Of a DNA stretch of 64,000 nt, positions 53,299-62,725 are shown in pieces. The notes under the pieces are model-generated. The model was not told the DNA's origin, ran no database searches, and saw nothing but the letters and a program-made list of their open reading frames with translations. The position numbers were made by a program, and so were the translations under genes. Source of the stretch: Porticoccus litoralis (GTDB lineage Bacteria > Pseudomonadota > Gammaproteobacteria > Pseudomonadales > Porticoccaceae); contig NZ_JAUUUU010000001.1 of the NCBI RefSeq assembly GCF_030676955.1, positions 248,001 to 312,000 of the forward strand, in the 5' to 3' direction. Every line of letters starts with the position of its first letter. Positions within the stretch are counted from its first letter, which is position 1.

Positions 53299-53991
53299 CT
53301 AACTGTAAAACATCGCAGGCAGTTGACTTAACTTGCCGGGTTGTCTGCCAAAACGGTGGCTCACCTGAGCGAGAAACAACTCTGCCGTGGACACGGCATC
53401 GACCAACGCATTATGGGCATGGTAATCCGGCAAATTGTAGCGGCGGCGAGATTCCGACAGACGCAGGCTCTGGCCGTGCTGGCCGTTGCTGTTTCGCTGC
53501 AAACGCTGGTCTTCCAGAGCCATGGTATCTACCACAGGGACCAGTAAGGGTATTCCGTAAACTGCCTTACAGGCCTGTTGCAGAAAGCCCATGTCCAGGG
53601 TGGCGCAATGCAACAGCATCACCCGTCCCTGCAGAGCAGATAAAAAGGAATCCATGGCCTCGCGCAGGGTGCCCGCCTGCAAGATATCCCGATCGTGGAT
53701 GCCGTGAATCACAGCACTTTGCCCAACGCCCTGATCACTCCTTACCAGGCGATGGCAGGCACCGCTGAGTAAGACCCGAAAGCCGTCCACTGGTACATAA
53801 CCAATGCTGAGAATATGGTCGGTGCCGGCATCCATTCCTGTCATTTCAAGATCCACCGCCAGAAAGCCTGTCTGGCGAATCTCACAACGAAGATCCGGCA
53901 ACTCACCCCGCAGGTAATTGTGCATCGCCGACTCGGGGCATTTCGCCAGCAACTGTCGCTGTCGCCAGCGGGTAGTCCAACGACCCAGCAT
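53299..53991 (-). CDS. DnaQ-like 3'-5' exonuclease
   Basis: 230 residues. DEDDh-type exonuclease: FLAVDLEMTGMD (Exo I), IHGIHDRDI and LLHCATLDMGFLQQACK (Exo II), YHAHNALVDAVSTAELFL (Exo III, His and Asp). Residues 1–40 are basic and may contact DNA or a partner. The start overlaps the DUF294 gene stop by one base. Exonuclease–DUF294 pairs often lie near acs/actP in this bacterial group; the link to acetate use is not explained. Confidence 0.88.
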   Translation of the reverse strand: MLGRWTTRWRQRQLLAKCPESAMHNYLRGELPDLRCEIRQTGFLAVDLEMTGMDAGTDHILSIGYVPVDGFRVLLSGACHRLVRSDQGVGQSAVIHGIHDRDILQAGTLREAMDSFLSALQGRVMLLHCATLDMGFLQQACKAVYGIPLLVPVVDTMALEDQRLQRNSNGQHGQSLRLSESRRRYNLPDYHAHNALVDAVSTAELFLAQVSHRFGRQPGKLSQLPAMFYS

Positions 53992-55847
53992 TACATTAAC
54001 CCATGGGTGAATTTAACCCGAAGTGCTGACTGTGCATTGTTGACCACCGCAAAGGCATCCCTCAACTGGTGACGGGACAGGGAGGAGAACGTTGACGGGT
54101 TCAGGTGGTTGTCCGGTTTCACACCATCGCGAAGCTGTTCCCCCTGGTGCACCAGACGCAGACGTGAAATAAATTCATGGGCATCGGTGAGGTTGCGGGA
54201 ATCCTTGAGCGTCAGCAACTTGCTGGAAACCGCTTCCTGTAGTCGCTCCAGGGTATGAACCTGACGGGAACCTATCGACAGGGCGTAAATCCGCGCAATA
54301 TCGTTAATGGGCATGATCCCCCGCAGTTTCACATCCAGGGTGTTTTTATGTTCACCACTGTGTTCCACCACAAAGTTCTTAAAGAATCCCATGGGCGGGG
54401 TTAACTTCAAGGCATTGGCCGTCAGGTTGGCGAGAAAAATTTCATTGCCGCGAGCGGCATCGCAAACCGTGGCCTGCAGATCATCGAAAAGTGATTGATC
54501 GCCATACACACAGCGCATATCGAAAAAAATGCTGGCATGCATTAATGCTTTTGAAGAGGGCTGGTTTATCCACCGCAAAAACTGTTTTTTCCACCCCACC
54601 AGGGGCTGCCGCCAATCCGGGGTCGAAGCCATGATCTCGCCCGGACAGTACTTGTAACCACAGGCATCCAGGCCATCATTGACATAATTGGCAACAGCAA
54701 GGAAATACTCGTCATCGCCCTGGGTGACCGCATCTCCGACCAGCATGCCATTATCCTGATCTGAGATCGCTGTCTGATCCCTGCGCCCCAGGGAACCGAA
54801 AGCCAACCAGGCAAATGGCACCGGAGGCTCGCCGTATTTCTCAACTGCCTGCTTGATCAACTGTCGAGTCAGTGCATCGGTCACCGTGGTCAAAAGCCGA
54901 CCTATCTGATCCGCACTTGCTTCAGCACGAATCAGGCTGCGCAACAACTCGGGAATATCCCGGGATACACCTTTCAGACCCTCCACACTATCCTGGTGCC
55001 CGATTTCACCGATAAGATAAACCGGATCTGCCTTCTGCGCTTTCACCAGATCAGTCGTGGTTAGCATGGCCACCGGTTGGCCATCGGCGGTGACCGGCAA
55101 GTGGTGAATATTGTGCTCGGTCATGAGCAGCAGGGCTTCAAAGACCAGGCTCTCTGCTGAAACACTGGTAAGCTCCCGGGTCATAATTTCCGACAGGGGT
55201 GTCTCTGGGCCGCGTTTCTCCGCCACCACCCTCGCCCGCAAATCCCGGTCGGTCACAAGGCCACACAGCTGCTGGCGCTCATCGATAACCATCACCGAAC
55301 TTACCCGTTGGGCGGTCATTATTTCTGCCACCTCAGCTACCGTCAGGTCAGGCCGTGCAGTGACAGGTTCGCGGGACGACAGGTCACCAACGCGGCGGGT
55401 CAACTGATAATTCTGTTCACGAAAACGCACTGCATGCCGCAGGCGCTTGGCATGGGCCTGATTAAAAAATCGATCAAACGACCGGTTCACCGAACGCAAC
55501 TGCTGAAAGGTGTCCGCGTCAATCTGGTACAGTAAACCGTCTTCAATAACCACTGCCTGGTTGGTAATGGCATCACCTGTCAGCAATGACGGATATCCAA
55601 AATAGCCACCTGGCTCTACCCGGTCCAGCAGCTCTCCTTCGCCGTTACGAACCTCAAAAGCCCCGCTGCGCACGATCAACAATTTCGGGTTGGAGTAATC
55701 GAGAATCCCCGTGGATTCCCCGGCGCGATAGTAGGCAATCTGCACGTGACCTGCAGCCAGTGTCAGGTGTTCTTCCGACAGTTCATTAAAGGGTGTGCAC
55801 TCGGCCAGGAAATCCCGAACCGCCGCCACTTCGACACTCACAGTCAT
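53991..55847 (-). CDS. cNMP-binding/CBS/DUF294 nucleotidyltransferase-like protein
   Basis: 618 residues. Cyclic-nucleotide-binding-like beta barrel at about 10–130 (RVEPGGYFGYPSLLTGD), two CBS domains at about 165–285 (TAQRVSSVMVIDERQQLCGL, HNIHHLPVTADGQPVAMLTT), a DUF294 nucleotidyltransferase-like domain with FGSLGRRDQTAISDQDNGML near 345–370, and a helical C-terminal domain. A GlnD-like Gly-Ser…Asp-x-Asp active site is present. It probably senses a nucleotide and regulates a partner, perhaps by transferring a nucleotide. Overlaps the exonuclease gene. Confidence 0.88.
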   Translation of the reverse strand: MTVSVEVAAVRDFLAECTPFNELSEEHLTLAAGHVQIAYYRAGESTGILDYSNPKLLIVRSGAFEVRNGEGELLDRVEPGGYFGYPSLLTGDAITNQAVVIEDGLLYQIDADTFQQLRSVNRSFDRFFNQAHAKRLRHAVRFREQNYQLTRRVGDLSSREPVTARPDLTVAEVAEIMTAQRVSSVMVIDERQQLCGLVTDRDLRARVVAEKRGPETPLSEIMTRELTSVSAESLVFEALLLMTEHNIHHLPVTADGQPVAMLTTTDLVKAQKADPVYLIGEIGHQDSVEGLKGVSRDIPELLRSLIRAEASADQIGRLLTTVTDALTRQLIKQAVEKYGEPPVPFAWLAFGSLGRRDQTAISDQDNGMLVGDAVTQGDDEYFLAVANYVNDGLDACGYKYCPGEIMASTPDWRQPLVGWKKQFLRWINQPSSKALMHASIFFDMRCVYGDQSLFDDLQATVCDAARGNEIFLANLTANALKLTPPMGFFKNFVVEHSGEHKNTLDVKLRGIMPINDIARIYALSIGSRQVHTLERLQEAVSSKLLTLKDSRNLTDAHEFISRLRLVHQGEQLRDGVKPDNHLNPSTFSSLSRHQLRDAFAVVNNAQSALRVKFTHGLM

Positions 55848-56042
55848 AACTGCATACCTTCATTTACACACGCCTACAATAACTCTAAAGGTAGACTTAC
55901 AACTTGATACGGGGCAATTAGGCTAAGGTGGAAGACTGGTAATACTTCTGGTATCAGTAGATCATTAATTGAAGCCGATTGTACACTTGGACTCGAGACC
56001 AGAACGTACCATCGTCGGTCAATTCATGGAGGATGTCATGAC

Positions 56043-56456
56043 ATGGGGTATTTAGCAGCTATTTTCCTCACCATAAGTGCGTTAATTGTATTCTTCCCTG
56101 TATTCAGGAATATCAAAAAAGAGTTGGAACAGATACATAATGAAGCTTTGGATAAGATGGATCACTTTCTCCAAGAAATAGACAACCCTACTGCATTTAC
56201 CTTCTACACTAACAAGCACCCCTATGTCTGGTGCAAAACAAACTTAAAAGACATACAAATGGAATTGCAGAAAACCAAGTATTCGCGGCAACTAGACCCA
56301 AGACGCTTTACCATCAAAATTGACCATGAAAAAAAACTGGCCTATTTCGTACAGCATCCTTTCGATGAAACTTTTGATTGGGATAACGTCAAACTTGTTC
56401 ATTATGAAGAGTGGATAAAGAACAAAAAGCCCATCTCTGAGGAAAGAAAAAGCTAA
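56043..56456 (+). CDS. Unknown membrane-anchored small protein
   Basis: 137 residues, not recognised. One N-terminal membrane helix (LAAIFLTISALIVFFPVF), then a lysine-rich soluble domain (DKMDHFLQEIDNPTAFTFYT, KLAYFVQHPFDETFDWDNVK). Base and codon use is clearly AT-rich compared with its neighbours, which suggests transfer. Preceded by a short gap after the divergent DUF294 gene; an ATG one frame away lies just upstream. Confidence 0.6.
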   Translation: MGYLAAIFLTISALIVFFPVFRNIKKELEQIHNEALDKMDHFLQEIDNPTAFTFYTNKHPYVWCKTNLKDIQMELQKTKYSRQLDPRRFTIKIDHEKKLAYFVQHPFDETFDWDNVKLVHYEEWIKNKKPISEERKS

Positions 56457-56540
56457 GCTCTTTTTCTGAACATTCTAAAAGGAGCTGGTAAAACAACCTG
56501 TACGCGATTGTCCTGCATTGGTGTCAACCTAGGTTATAGA

Positions 56541-56960
56541 ATGGCAATCTTATCTATATCTCCCACAATTTCGATCCCCGATGACGAAATCGAATGCTCG
56601 GCAATTCGGGCACAAGGTGCCGGCGGCCAGAACGTCAACAAGGTCTCGTCTGCCATTCATCTGCGTTTTGATATCCACGCTTCTTCCCTGCCCGAAGCCT
56701 ACAAGCAGAGATTACTGGACTTCAAAGACAAACGTATCAGCAGCGACGGTATTGTGGTTATCAAGGCCCAGCAGTTTCGCACCCAGGAAAAAAACCGTAC
56801 TGATGCCTTACAGCGGTTACAAGCTCTGATCGAAGAAGCCACCCGTGTACAGAAAACCCGGATTCCAACCAAGGCCAGCAAGGCTTCAAAACAAAAGCGC
56901 ATGGACAGTAAAACTCGTCGGGGGCAAACCAAGGCTCTGCGTGGCAAAGTCCTTGACTGA
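56541..56960 (+). CDS. arfB: Alternative ribosome-rescue factor ArfB (YaeJ family)
   Basis: 139 residues from the ATG at 56541, giving MAILSISPTISIPDDEIECS. The catalytic GGQ is in RAQGAGGQNVNKVSSAIHLR (residues 28–30). The C-terminal tail is basic and Lys/Arg-rich (KASKQKRMDSKTRRGQTKAL), as in YaeJ, which enters the mRNA channel of stalled ribosomes. It hydrolyses peptidyl-tRNA on non-stop ribosomes. Start further upstream (56508) lacks support. Confidence 0.93.
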   Translation: MAILSISPTISIPDDEIECSAIRAQGAGGQNVNKVSSAIHLRFDIHASSLPEAYKQRLLDFKDKRISSDGIVVIKAQQFRTQEKNRTDALQRLQALIEEATRVQKTRIPTKASKASKQKRMDSKTRRGQTKALRGKVLD

Positions 56961-57117
56961 TGTTTTTTGCTCACTCTTGGGCCCCTCGAAGATATGGGGT
57001 TTGCTCTATATCAAATCCCTCCGTTTTTTGACAACAAACAAATAATTTTGGGACTAAACTGATAGCAATAAACGCTCGTAGAAATAAACAGACAACACCA
57101 CAAACAAGGATAATTCG

Positions 57118-57576
57118 ATGGATATCAAGACATTTGCCGATTTGATCGACTGGACCCGCCAACTCCACGACCACCTGGCCAAGTGCCTATCACACGGCGC
57201 GGAGAAACATCGGCAGGAAGGTGCCAAGTTGTTGCTCGAATATCTGTCAGACCACGAAGCCAAAATTGCCAAAATGGTGGAGAGCTTTGAAGAAAAAGCA
57301 GATACCAAAGCCATGCACACTTATGTTTACGACTACCTTTCCCACAAACCCATAGACATCAGTGAAAGCTGCAACATGGCATTTGAATCCCTGGATTACG
57401 ACAGCATCTGTATGGAGGTGTTTAATTTCCACGAGCAGGTCATGGACCTGTACCGCACGTTGATGGGCAAAGCAGAAACCAATGCCGTCAGGGAATTACT
57501 TGAATCTCTGCTGGCCATGGAAAAACATGAGGCCATGCGCCTGGCCAGTCAAACAGGGCGTATGCACGACCTGTAA
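57118..57576 (+). CDS. Unknown all-helical protein, possibly ferritin-like
   Basis: 152 residues, all helix by inspection. Carboxylate–histidine pairs occur in YLSDHEAKIAKMVESFEEKA, MEVFNFHEQVMDLYRTLMGK and LLAMEKHEAMRLASQ, the sort of spacing seen in ferritin/rubrerythrin-like di-iron bundles. No firm family. It stands between arfB and actP, with an AT-rich upstream gap. Metal binding is a guess. Confidence 0.7.
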   Translation: MDIKTFADLIDWTRQLHDHLAKCLSHGAEKHRQEGAKLLLEYLSDHEAKIAKMVESFEEKADTKAMHTYVYDYLSHKPIDISESCNMAFESLDYDSICMEVFNFHEQVMDLYRTLMGKAETNAVRELLESLLAMEKHEAMRLASQTGRMHDL

Positions 57577-57697
57577 TCTTGCCAAGACAATTGTCCAGTG
57601 AAGTTCTGAAGAGAGGCAGCACTTCACTGGACAGACCGTAGCCCGGCTAAGCCTTTTATTTGCCCACTTGGAAGCCGTCACCAATTAGTATCCGTCC

Positions 57698-57724
57698 AAA
57701 AAAAAGGCCGCCCTATGGGCGGCC
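57698..57724 (-). terminator. Intrinsic terminator of the actP operon
   Basis: GGCCGCCC (57706–57713), TAT loop, GGGCGGCC (57717–57724); the minus-strand T-run is the A-run at 57698–57705. Confidence 0.92.
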
Positions 57725-57754
57725 ATTTTGCAGTGGCGAGTTATCACCTGAACA

Positions 57755-59461
57755 TTAATGTCCCTGGGCTTCTCCAGCGCCTTTCGGATAGCGCAGGCTT
57801 TCCACCATATCTTCGATATGTTGGGGAGCTTCACCGGTCATTTTCTGTACGGCGAAGGCAGCCAGGAAGTTAAAGATCATACCCAGTGTGCCAATGCCCT
57901 CTGGTGAGATACCGAACCACCAGTTATCCGGGGTGTTGGCCGCAGGATTGATGAACTTAAAGTAGACGATGTAGGCCGCCGTGAAGGTAATACCTGTGAG
58001 CATGCCGGCAATCGCACCTTCCTTGTTCATCCGCTTGTGGAATATGCCGAGGATGATGGCGGGGAAGAAGCTGGACGCTGCCAACCCGAAGGCAAATGCC
58101 ACCACCTGTGCCACAAAGCCCGGCGGGTGAATACCCAAATAAGCTGCCACAGAGATACCACATGCTGCGGCAATACGGGCATACATCAACTCCTGCTTAT
58201 CCGAAATATTGGGCATCAGATTTCGTTTCAACAGGTCATGGGATATTGAGGTGGAGATCACCAACAACAGACCCGCTGAAGTCGACAGCGCCGCTGCCAC
58301 ACCACCTGCCGCTACCAGGGCAATTACCCAAGCCGGGAGATTAGCGATTTCAGGATTAGCCAATACCATGATGTCGCGGTCGATTTTCATCTCATTGCGG
58401 TCATCACCGGAGTAGAACATACGACCATCGCCGTTTTTGTCTTCCCAGCCAATCAGGCCGGTTTGCTGCCAGTTGCTGATCCAGCTCGGCGCTTCCTCGT
58501 AGACCACACCCTGGCCATCGGAACCGTTGATGGTTTCGATCATATTCACGCGGGCAAAAGAAGCAACAGCGGGAGCAGTGGTGTACAAAATGGCAATGAA
58601 CACCAGCGCCCAGCCGGCTGAACGACGAGCATCAGCCACTTTCGGCACAGTAAAGAAGCGAACGATCACATGGGGCAGACCTGCAGTACCCACCATCAGA
58701 GCGAAGGTGATGAAGAACACGTCGATCATACTCTTATTGCCCGAGGTATATTCTGTGAAGCCCAACTCCGTCGATAGCCCGTTGAGCTTGTCGAGCAAGT
58801 AAGTACCTGAGCCATCCGCCAGAGTGTCACCGAAGCCCAGCTGCGGAACAGGGTTACCTGTCATCAGCATGGAGATGAATACGGCAGGCACCAGGTAGGC
58901 AAAGATCAATACACAGTACTGAGCTACCTGGGTATAGGTAATGCCTTTCATACCGCCGAGTACCGCGTAGAAGAACACCACACACATACCCAGCAATACG
59001 CCGGTGACGATATCCACTTCCAGGAAGCGGGAGAACACCACACCCACACCGCGCATCTGTCCCGCCACATAAGTGAACGACACGAAGATGGCACAGATCA
59101 CGGCCACAGTTCTAGCCGTTTGTGAATAGTAGCGGTCGCCGATAAAGTCCGGCACCGTAAACTTGCCGAATTTACGCAGGTAAGGTGCAAGGCAAAGTGC
59201 CAGCAGAACATAACCGCCGGTCCAGCCCATCAGGTAAACACCACCGTCATAACCCATGAAGGAGATCAGCCCCGCCATGGAGATAAACGATGCTGCCGAC
59301 ATCCAGTCAGCTGCCGTCGCCATACCATTTGCCACGGGCGGAACACCCCCACCGGCCACGTAGAACTCCTTGGTCGAACCGGCACGAGCCCAGATCGCGA
59401 TCCCGATATAGAGAGCGAAACTGAGGCCTACCAGTAAAAAAGTCCAGCCTTGAATATCCAT
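57755..59461 (-). CDS. actP: Sodium/solute symporter, acetate permease type
   Basis: 568 residues from the ATG at 59461, with GGGGAG 5 bases before it; the GTG six bases earlier abuts that site. About 13 membrane helices. GSTKEFYVAGGGVPPVANGM, ATAADWMSAASFISMAGLIS and AAALSTSAGLLLVISTSISH are SLC5-family signatures. The DUF4212 partner and a central soluble insert (about 305–365, EDKNGDGRMFYSGDDRNEMK) match the VC_2705-type symporter subfamily. Imports acetate or similar carboxylates with sodium. Part of the acetate module. Confidence 0.92.
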   Translation of the reverse strand: MDIQGWTFLLVGLSFALYIGIAIWARAGSTKEFYVAGGGVPPVANGMATAADWMSAASFISMAGLISFMGYDGGVYLMGWTGGYVLLALCLAPYLRKFGKFTVPDFIGDRYYSQTARTVAVICAIFVSFTYVAGQMRGVGVVFSRFLEVDIVTGVLLGMCVVFFYAVLGGMKGITYTQVAQYCVLIFAYLVPAVFISMLMTGNPVPQLGFGDTLADGSGTYLLDKLNGLSTELGFTEYTSGNKSMIDVFFITFALMVGTAGLPHVIVRFFTVPKVADARRSAGWALVFIAILYTTAPAVASFARVNMIETINGSDGQGVVYEEAPSWISNWQQTGLIGWEDKNGDGRMFYSGDDRNEMKIDRDIMVLANPEIANLPAWVIALVAAGGVAAALSTSAGLLLVISTSISHDLLKRNLMPNISDKQELMYARIAAACGISVAAYLGIHPPGFVAQVVAFAFGLAASSFFPAIILGIFHKRMNKEGAIAGMLTGITFTAAYIVYFKFINPAANTPDNWWFGISPEGIGTLGMIFNFLAAFAVQKMTGEAPQHIEDMVESLRYPKGAGEAQGH

Positions 59462-59473
59462 GATCACTCCCCT

Positions 59474-59746
59474 TTACTCTTCGTCTTCGTGGACGTTGTA
59501 CTTGCGATCCAGCGCTTTCATCTTCTTCACGTAGACGAAGATCAGAATCACAAATACGTAGATGGAACCCTGTTGGGCAAACCAGAAGCCGAGCTTGAAG
59601 CCGAAAATCTTGATGGCGTTCAGTGGCTCAACCAGCAGGATGCCAAACCCGAATGAAACAGCGAACCAAATCACCAGTAGGGTCACCAGCAAACGCAGGT
59701 TTTCCTTCCAGTAAGCTTTGGCATGTTCGTCAGTTTGGAAACTCAT
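59474..59746 (-). CDS. DUF4212 small subunit of the sodium/solute symporter
   Basis: 90 residues from the ATG at 59746, with GGAGG 7 bases upstream. HAKAYWKENLRLLVTLLVIW and KLGFWFAQQGSIYVFVILIF give two membrane helices with the family's conserved short loop. Always found next to the symporter; lies 12 bases before actP. Likely needed for its stability or activity. Confidence 0.92.
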   Translation of the reverse strand: MSFQTDEHAKAYWKENLRLLVTLLVIWFAVSFGFGILLVEPLNAIKIFGFKLGFWFAQQGSIYVFVILIFVYVKKMKALDRKYNVHEDEE

Positions 59747-59857
59747 TGTCTTTCCTCCCGTTGTTATACTTTTTTCGGATACCACCAAATTAACCGAGGT
59801 GACATAGTGTGTCTCTGCAACCTTGGTCTAACCCGACCCGAAACCCAGGCCAAATGC

Positions 59858-61177
59858 CTATTGGAAAACGTACTTACCGGTGAATTGCACCCGCTTCAGA
59901 TCACCATCATCACCATTTTCCAGTTCACGTTCGGCATTCAGGTATTCCAGGCCGAATGAGAGGTTGGTGGTGGGTGAGTAAAACAGGTTAACCAGGTAGT
60001 TGCTGACTTCCTCGTTGTTGGTATCTGCCACTGAGCTGGGGTTGTCTGCCCGTGTCATGGCATAGGAAATGGTACTGCGCAGTTTTGGTGTCCACAGGTG
60101 GCGATAGGCAACAAACCCACCGGTGACATCGATCAGGTCCAGGTCACCATCAGACTCGATGGCTGCATCGCGGAATGCCTGCAACGCGGTGTAACGACCC
60201 AGGTGACCCTGGTTAAATTGCATTTTCAGGTCATCGCCGTTAGCAAAGGCATATTTACCGGAGAGGCTGACGCCATAACCCCATTTGTCTTCGTCCTGTG
60301 TACCCGTGTCATAGGTGATCTGACGGGCCAGACCGGCGATGTTATAGCTGAACTTACCCCAGTTACCATCGTAGCGAGCCACGAAATCCGGGACATTGTT
60401 GTCATCGTAATTGTTACTTGAAAAACCGGCGCCGCCATCAATGGTGCCTGTAGATGGGTTTTCCAGTGCCAGGTGAACTGTGCCGCCATTGGACAACTTG
60501 TGACTCCACCGAGCCTGGGTTTGACGGTTAAAGATCACGCCTGAGGTGGGCCCAATAAATTCTGCCGTTTCTGGCAGAACCATGGTGCTCATAAAGGTAC
60601 TCCAGGACTGACCCAGCAGTAGTGATGAGCTGTCGTTATAGTCCCACTTCAGGTAGGCATGACGAATACGTGAATGGTCGGAGTTGGAAATCCGCTCATC
60701 GCCATCAAAGGTCAACAGGTCCATCTCGAAGTGGGTATTGATGTTACCCATGCTGGTGGGCGTCGCAGTTTTAAACCAGAAGCGTGAGGTTTTGGCATGC
60801 CCATCAAAACGGCGTGAACCGCTCTTGCCGGCAACCGGAATGGTACTGGGTACCAGAATGTCATCGCCAATAGCAGAGCTTGCGCGTTCACCATCGGAAT
60901 AACTGCTGCTGATGGCATCGACTTTAACAAAGCCACCATAAGTCAATTTCATGCCGGAAACGGGGCTATCAACTTTTTTGCTGACTGTCGTTTCAATGGC
61001 TTTTTGTTTTTCCCCCTGCTGGGTCACCAGTTGCTGTAATTTCGCAAGCTGTGCTTCCAGCATCTCGATTTTCGCAGACAGGTCCTCGTTGCTCGCTGCT
61101 GCCAATGACTGTCCGGAGAATGTCATGGCAGGCAACATAACGGCTGTTGCGAGCGCCAGTTTTGTCTTGGTAAACAT
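59858..61177 (-). CDS. DcaP-type trimeric outer-membrane porin
   Basis: 439 residues. Signal peptide ATAVMLPAMTFSGQSLAAA, a coiled-coil segment (EDLSAKIEMLEAQLAKLQQL, QGEKQKAIETTV) at about 30–68, then a beta barrel with typical alternating strands, ending in QFTGKYVFQ. DcaP porins pass dicarboxylates and other small acids. Upstream of DUF4212–actP on the same strand, so it probably supplies acetate or related acids to the symporter. Confidence 0.88.
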   Translation of the reverse strand: MFTKTKLALATAVMLPAMTFSGQSLAAASNEDLSAKIEMLEAQLAKLQQLVTQQGEKQKAIETTVSKKVDSPVSGMKLTYGGFVKVDAISSSYSDGERASSAIGDDILVPSTIPVAGKSGSRRFDGHAKTSRFWFKTATPTSMGNINTHFEMDLLTFDGDERISNSDHSRIRHAYLKWDYNDSSSLLLGQSWSTFMSTMVLPETAEFIGPTSGVIFNRQTQARWSHKLSNGGTVHLALENPSTGTIDGGAGFSSNNYDDNNVPDFVARYDGNWGKFSYNIAGLARQITYDTGTQDEDKWGYGVSLSGKYAFANGDDLKMQFNQGHLGRYTALQAFRDAAIESDGDLDLIDVTGGFVAYRHLWTPKLRSTISYAMTRADNPSSVADTNNEEVSNYLVNLFYSPTTNLSFGLEYLNAERELENGDDGDLKRVQFTGKYVFQ

Positions 61178-61400
61178 AAGTCCTCTCCCAATAGATTTAT
61201 CAAGCAGTGACAGAGTTACTGCAACGCGTCTCTATGGGTATGCGACCAAGGTCGATTTCTGTGAAAAATTACGACTAATGTCTAACAACATTGGCGGCTT
61301 GAGAGGCAGAAAATGGCAAAAATTAAAAAGACCGGGAGGGTTGTCAGCGCCGACAGCGGGGTCTAACATCGAAAAGAACTGGCACGCTGAAAATAATTAC

Positions 61401-62051
61401 ATGTCAAAATATATCGTTGCCGACGACCATCCGCTGTTTCGCAATGCCATATCAGGGGTACTACATTGCCTGGATGCTGATGTGGAGGTTGTCGAGGCTC
61501 AGGATATGGCCAGCTTGCAAACCAAGCTTTGCGATCACCCCGATGCCGACCTGGTGTTACTGGACCTTCACATGCCCGGCGCCCACGGCTTCAGCGCCCT
61601 CGCCTACCTGAAAGGGCAAGCTCCACAGATTCCCGTTCTGGTGGTTTCCGCCAATGAACGCACCGATATCATGCAGAGAGCGGTGGAATTCGGGTCGAAG
61701 GGTTTTCTGCCAAAGTCTTCCGGTATTGATGTTATCCAGACTGCGATCCAGGCCGCATTGAATGGGGGAACCTGGCTACCGGCCCATGCAGGAATTAGCG
61801 CACCGGCGGGCGATGATGAACAAAAACTTATGGAAGGGATTGCCTCCCTTACCCCCCAGCAATACCTGGTGCTGACAATGCTGGCAGAAGGACTGCTGAA
61901 TAAACAGATTGCCTATGAACTAGATGTCACCGAAGCGACCATCAAAGCGCATATGACAGCAATTTTCAGAAAGTTGAATGTACGTTCCCGAACCCAGGCG
62001 GTACTCGCTATCAGCAAACTGAACCTGGAATCACCCGACCAAAGCACCTGA
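61401..62051 (+). CDS. LuxR-type response regulator, CrbR/ErdR-like
   Basis: 216 residues from the ATG at 61401. Receiver domain MSKYIVADDHPLFRNAISGV with phosphorylation Asp55 in VLLDLHMPGA, VVSANERTDIMQRAV; then a LuxR helix-turn-helix TPQQYLVLTMLAEGLLNKQI and ATIKAHMTAIFRKLNVRSRT. The group (CrbR in Vibrio, ErdR in Pseudomonas) activates acs. Divergent from the porin. The upstream in-frame extension to 60951 is inside the porin and is not coding. Confidence 0.88.
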   Translation: MSKYIVADDHPLFRNAISGVLHCLDADVEVVEAQDMASLQTKLCDHPDADLVLLDLHMPGAHGFSALAYLKGQAPQIPVLVVSANERTDIMQRAVEFGSKGFLPKSSGIDVIQTAIQAALNGGTWLPAHAGISAPAGDDEQKLMEGIASLTPQQYLVLTMLAEGLLNKQIAYELDVTEATIKAHMTAIFRKLNVRSRTQAVLAISKLNLESPDQST

Positions 62052-62071
62052 CGACTTCTCTCAGGTGAAAA

Positions 62072-62557
62072 TCAATCCCTGAAATTTTCGTACTGAAAGG
62101 GTTGGCCAAGCTCCGCCCCTTTAACCAGCGCTATCGCCTGCTGAAGATCATCACGCTTTTTGCCACTGACTCGAATTTTGTCGCCCTGTATGGATGCCTG
62201 CACTTTCATCTTCGAATCTTTCAGTAACTTGATAATCTTTTTCGCCATGGGCTGGTCGATACCCTGTTTGAACCGCACCTTTAGGGAGAAGGTTTTGCCA
62301 ATGTGCAGGGCCTCTTCGTCTACATCCACCACGTAGGGGTCCACGTTGCGTTTCACCAGGTTTTTGCTGAACATATCCATCAGTTGCTGGCATTGAAAGT
62401 CAGACTCTGCCGCGAGGGTAACGATTTCGTCTTTGAGCTCGACACTTGCCGCAACGCCACGAAAATCAAACCGCGTTGTCAGTTCACGCTGGGTGTTTTC
62501 GGTAGCATTGCGGATCTCCACCATATCTACTTCTGAAACGATATCGAACGTCGGCAT
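62072..62557 (-). CDS. yajQ: YajQ-family nucleotide-binding protein
   Basis: 161 residues. MPTFDIVSEVDMVEIRNATE, TTRFDFRGVAASVELKDEIV, and KDSKMKVQASIQGDKIRVSG are the YajQ signatures; two ferredoxin-like lobes. Some homologues bind c-di-GMP and act in signalling. Convergent with the response regulator; the kinase gene lies upstream on the same strand. Confidence 0.95.
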   Translation of the reverse strand: MPTFDIVSEVDMVEIRNATENTQRELTTRFDFRGVAASVELKDEIVTLAAESDFQCQQLMDMFSKNLVKRNVDPYVVDVDEEALHIGKTFSLKVRFKQGIDQPMAKKIIKLLKDSKMKVQASIQGDKIRVSGKKRDDLQQAIALVKGAELGQPFQYENFRD

Positions 62558-62725
62558 TTTTCAGGCACCTTATGGGTAAAAATTTAAAGGCGTTAGTCTA
62601 GCCGTCCAGAACCTTCTGGAAAAGCACCACACATGGCATCCAAAAAATGGTTTGTTGCCTCTCGGTAACAGGCGATATTTAACCGGCTATGCGCCAGGAA
62701 AATGCGAACTCTAAAGACAGTGGCT

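Noticed and set aside
60951..61400. N-terminal extension of the response regulator by 150 residues
   Set aside because: Lies antisense in the porin and its promoter region; receiver domain starts properly at the ATG at 61401.
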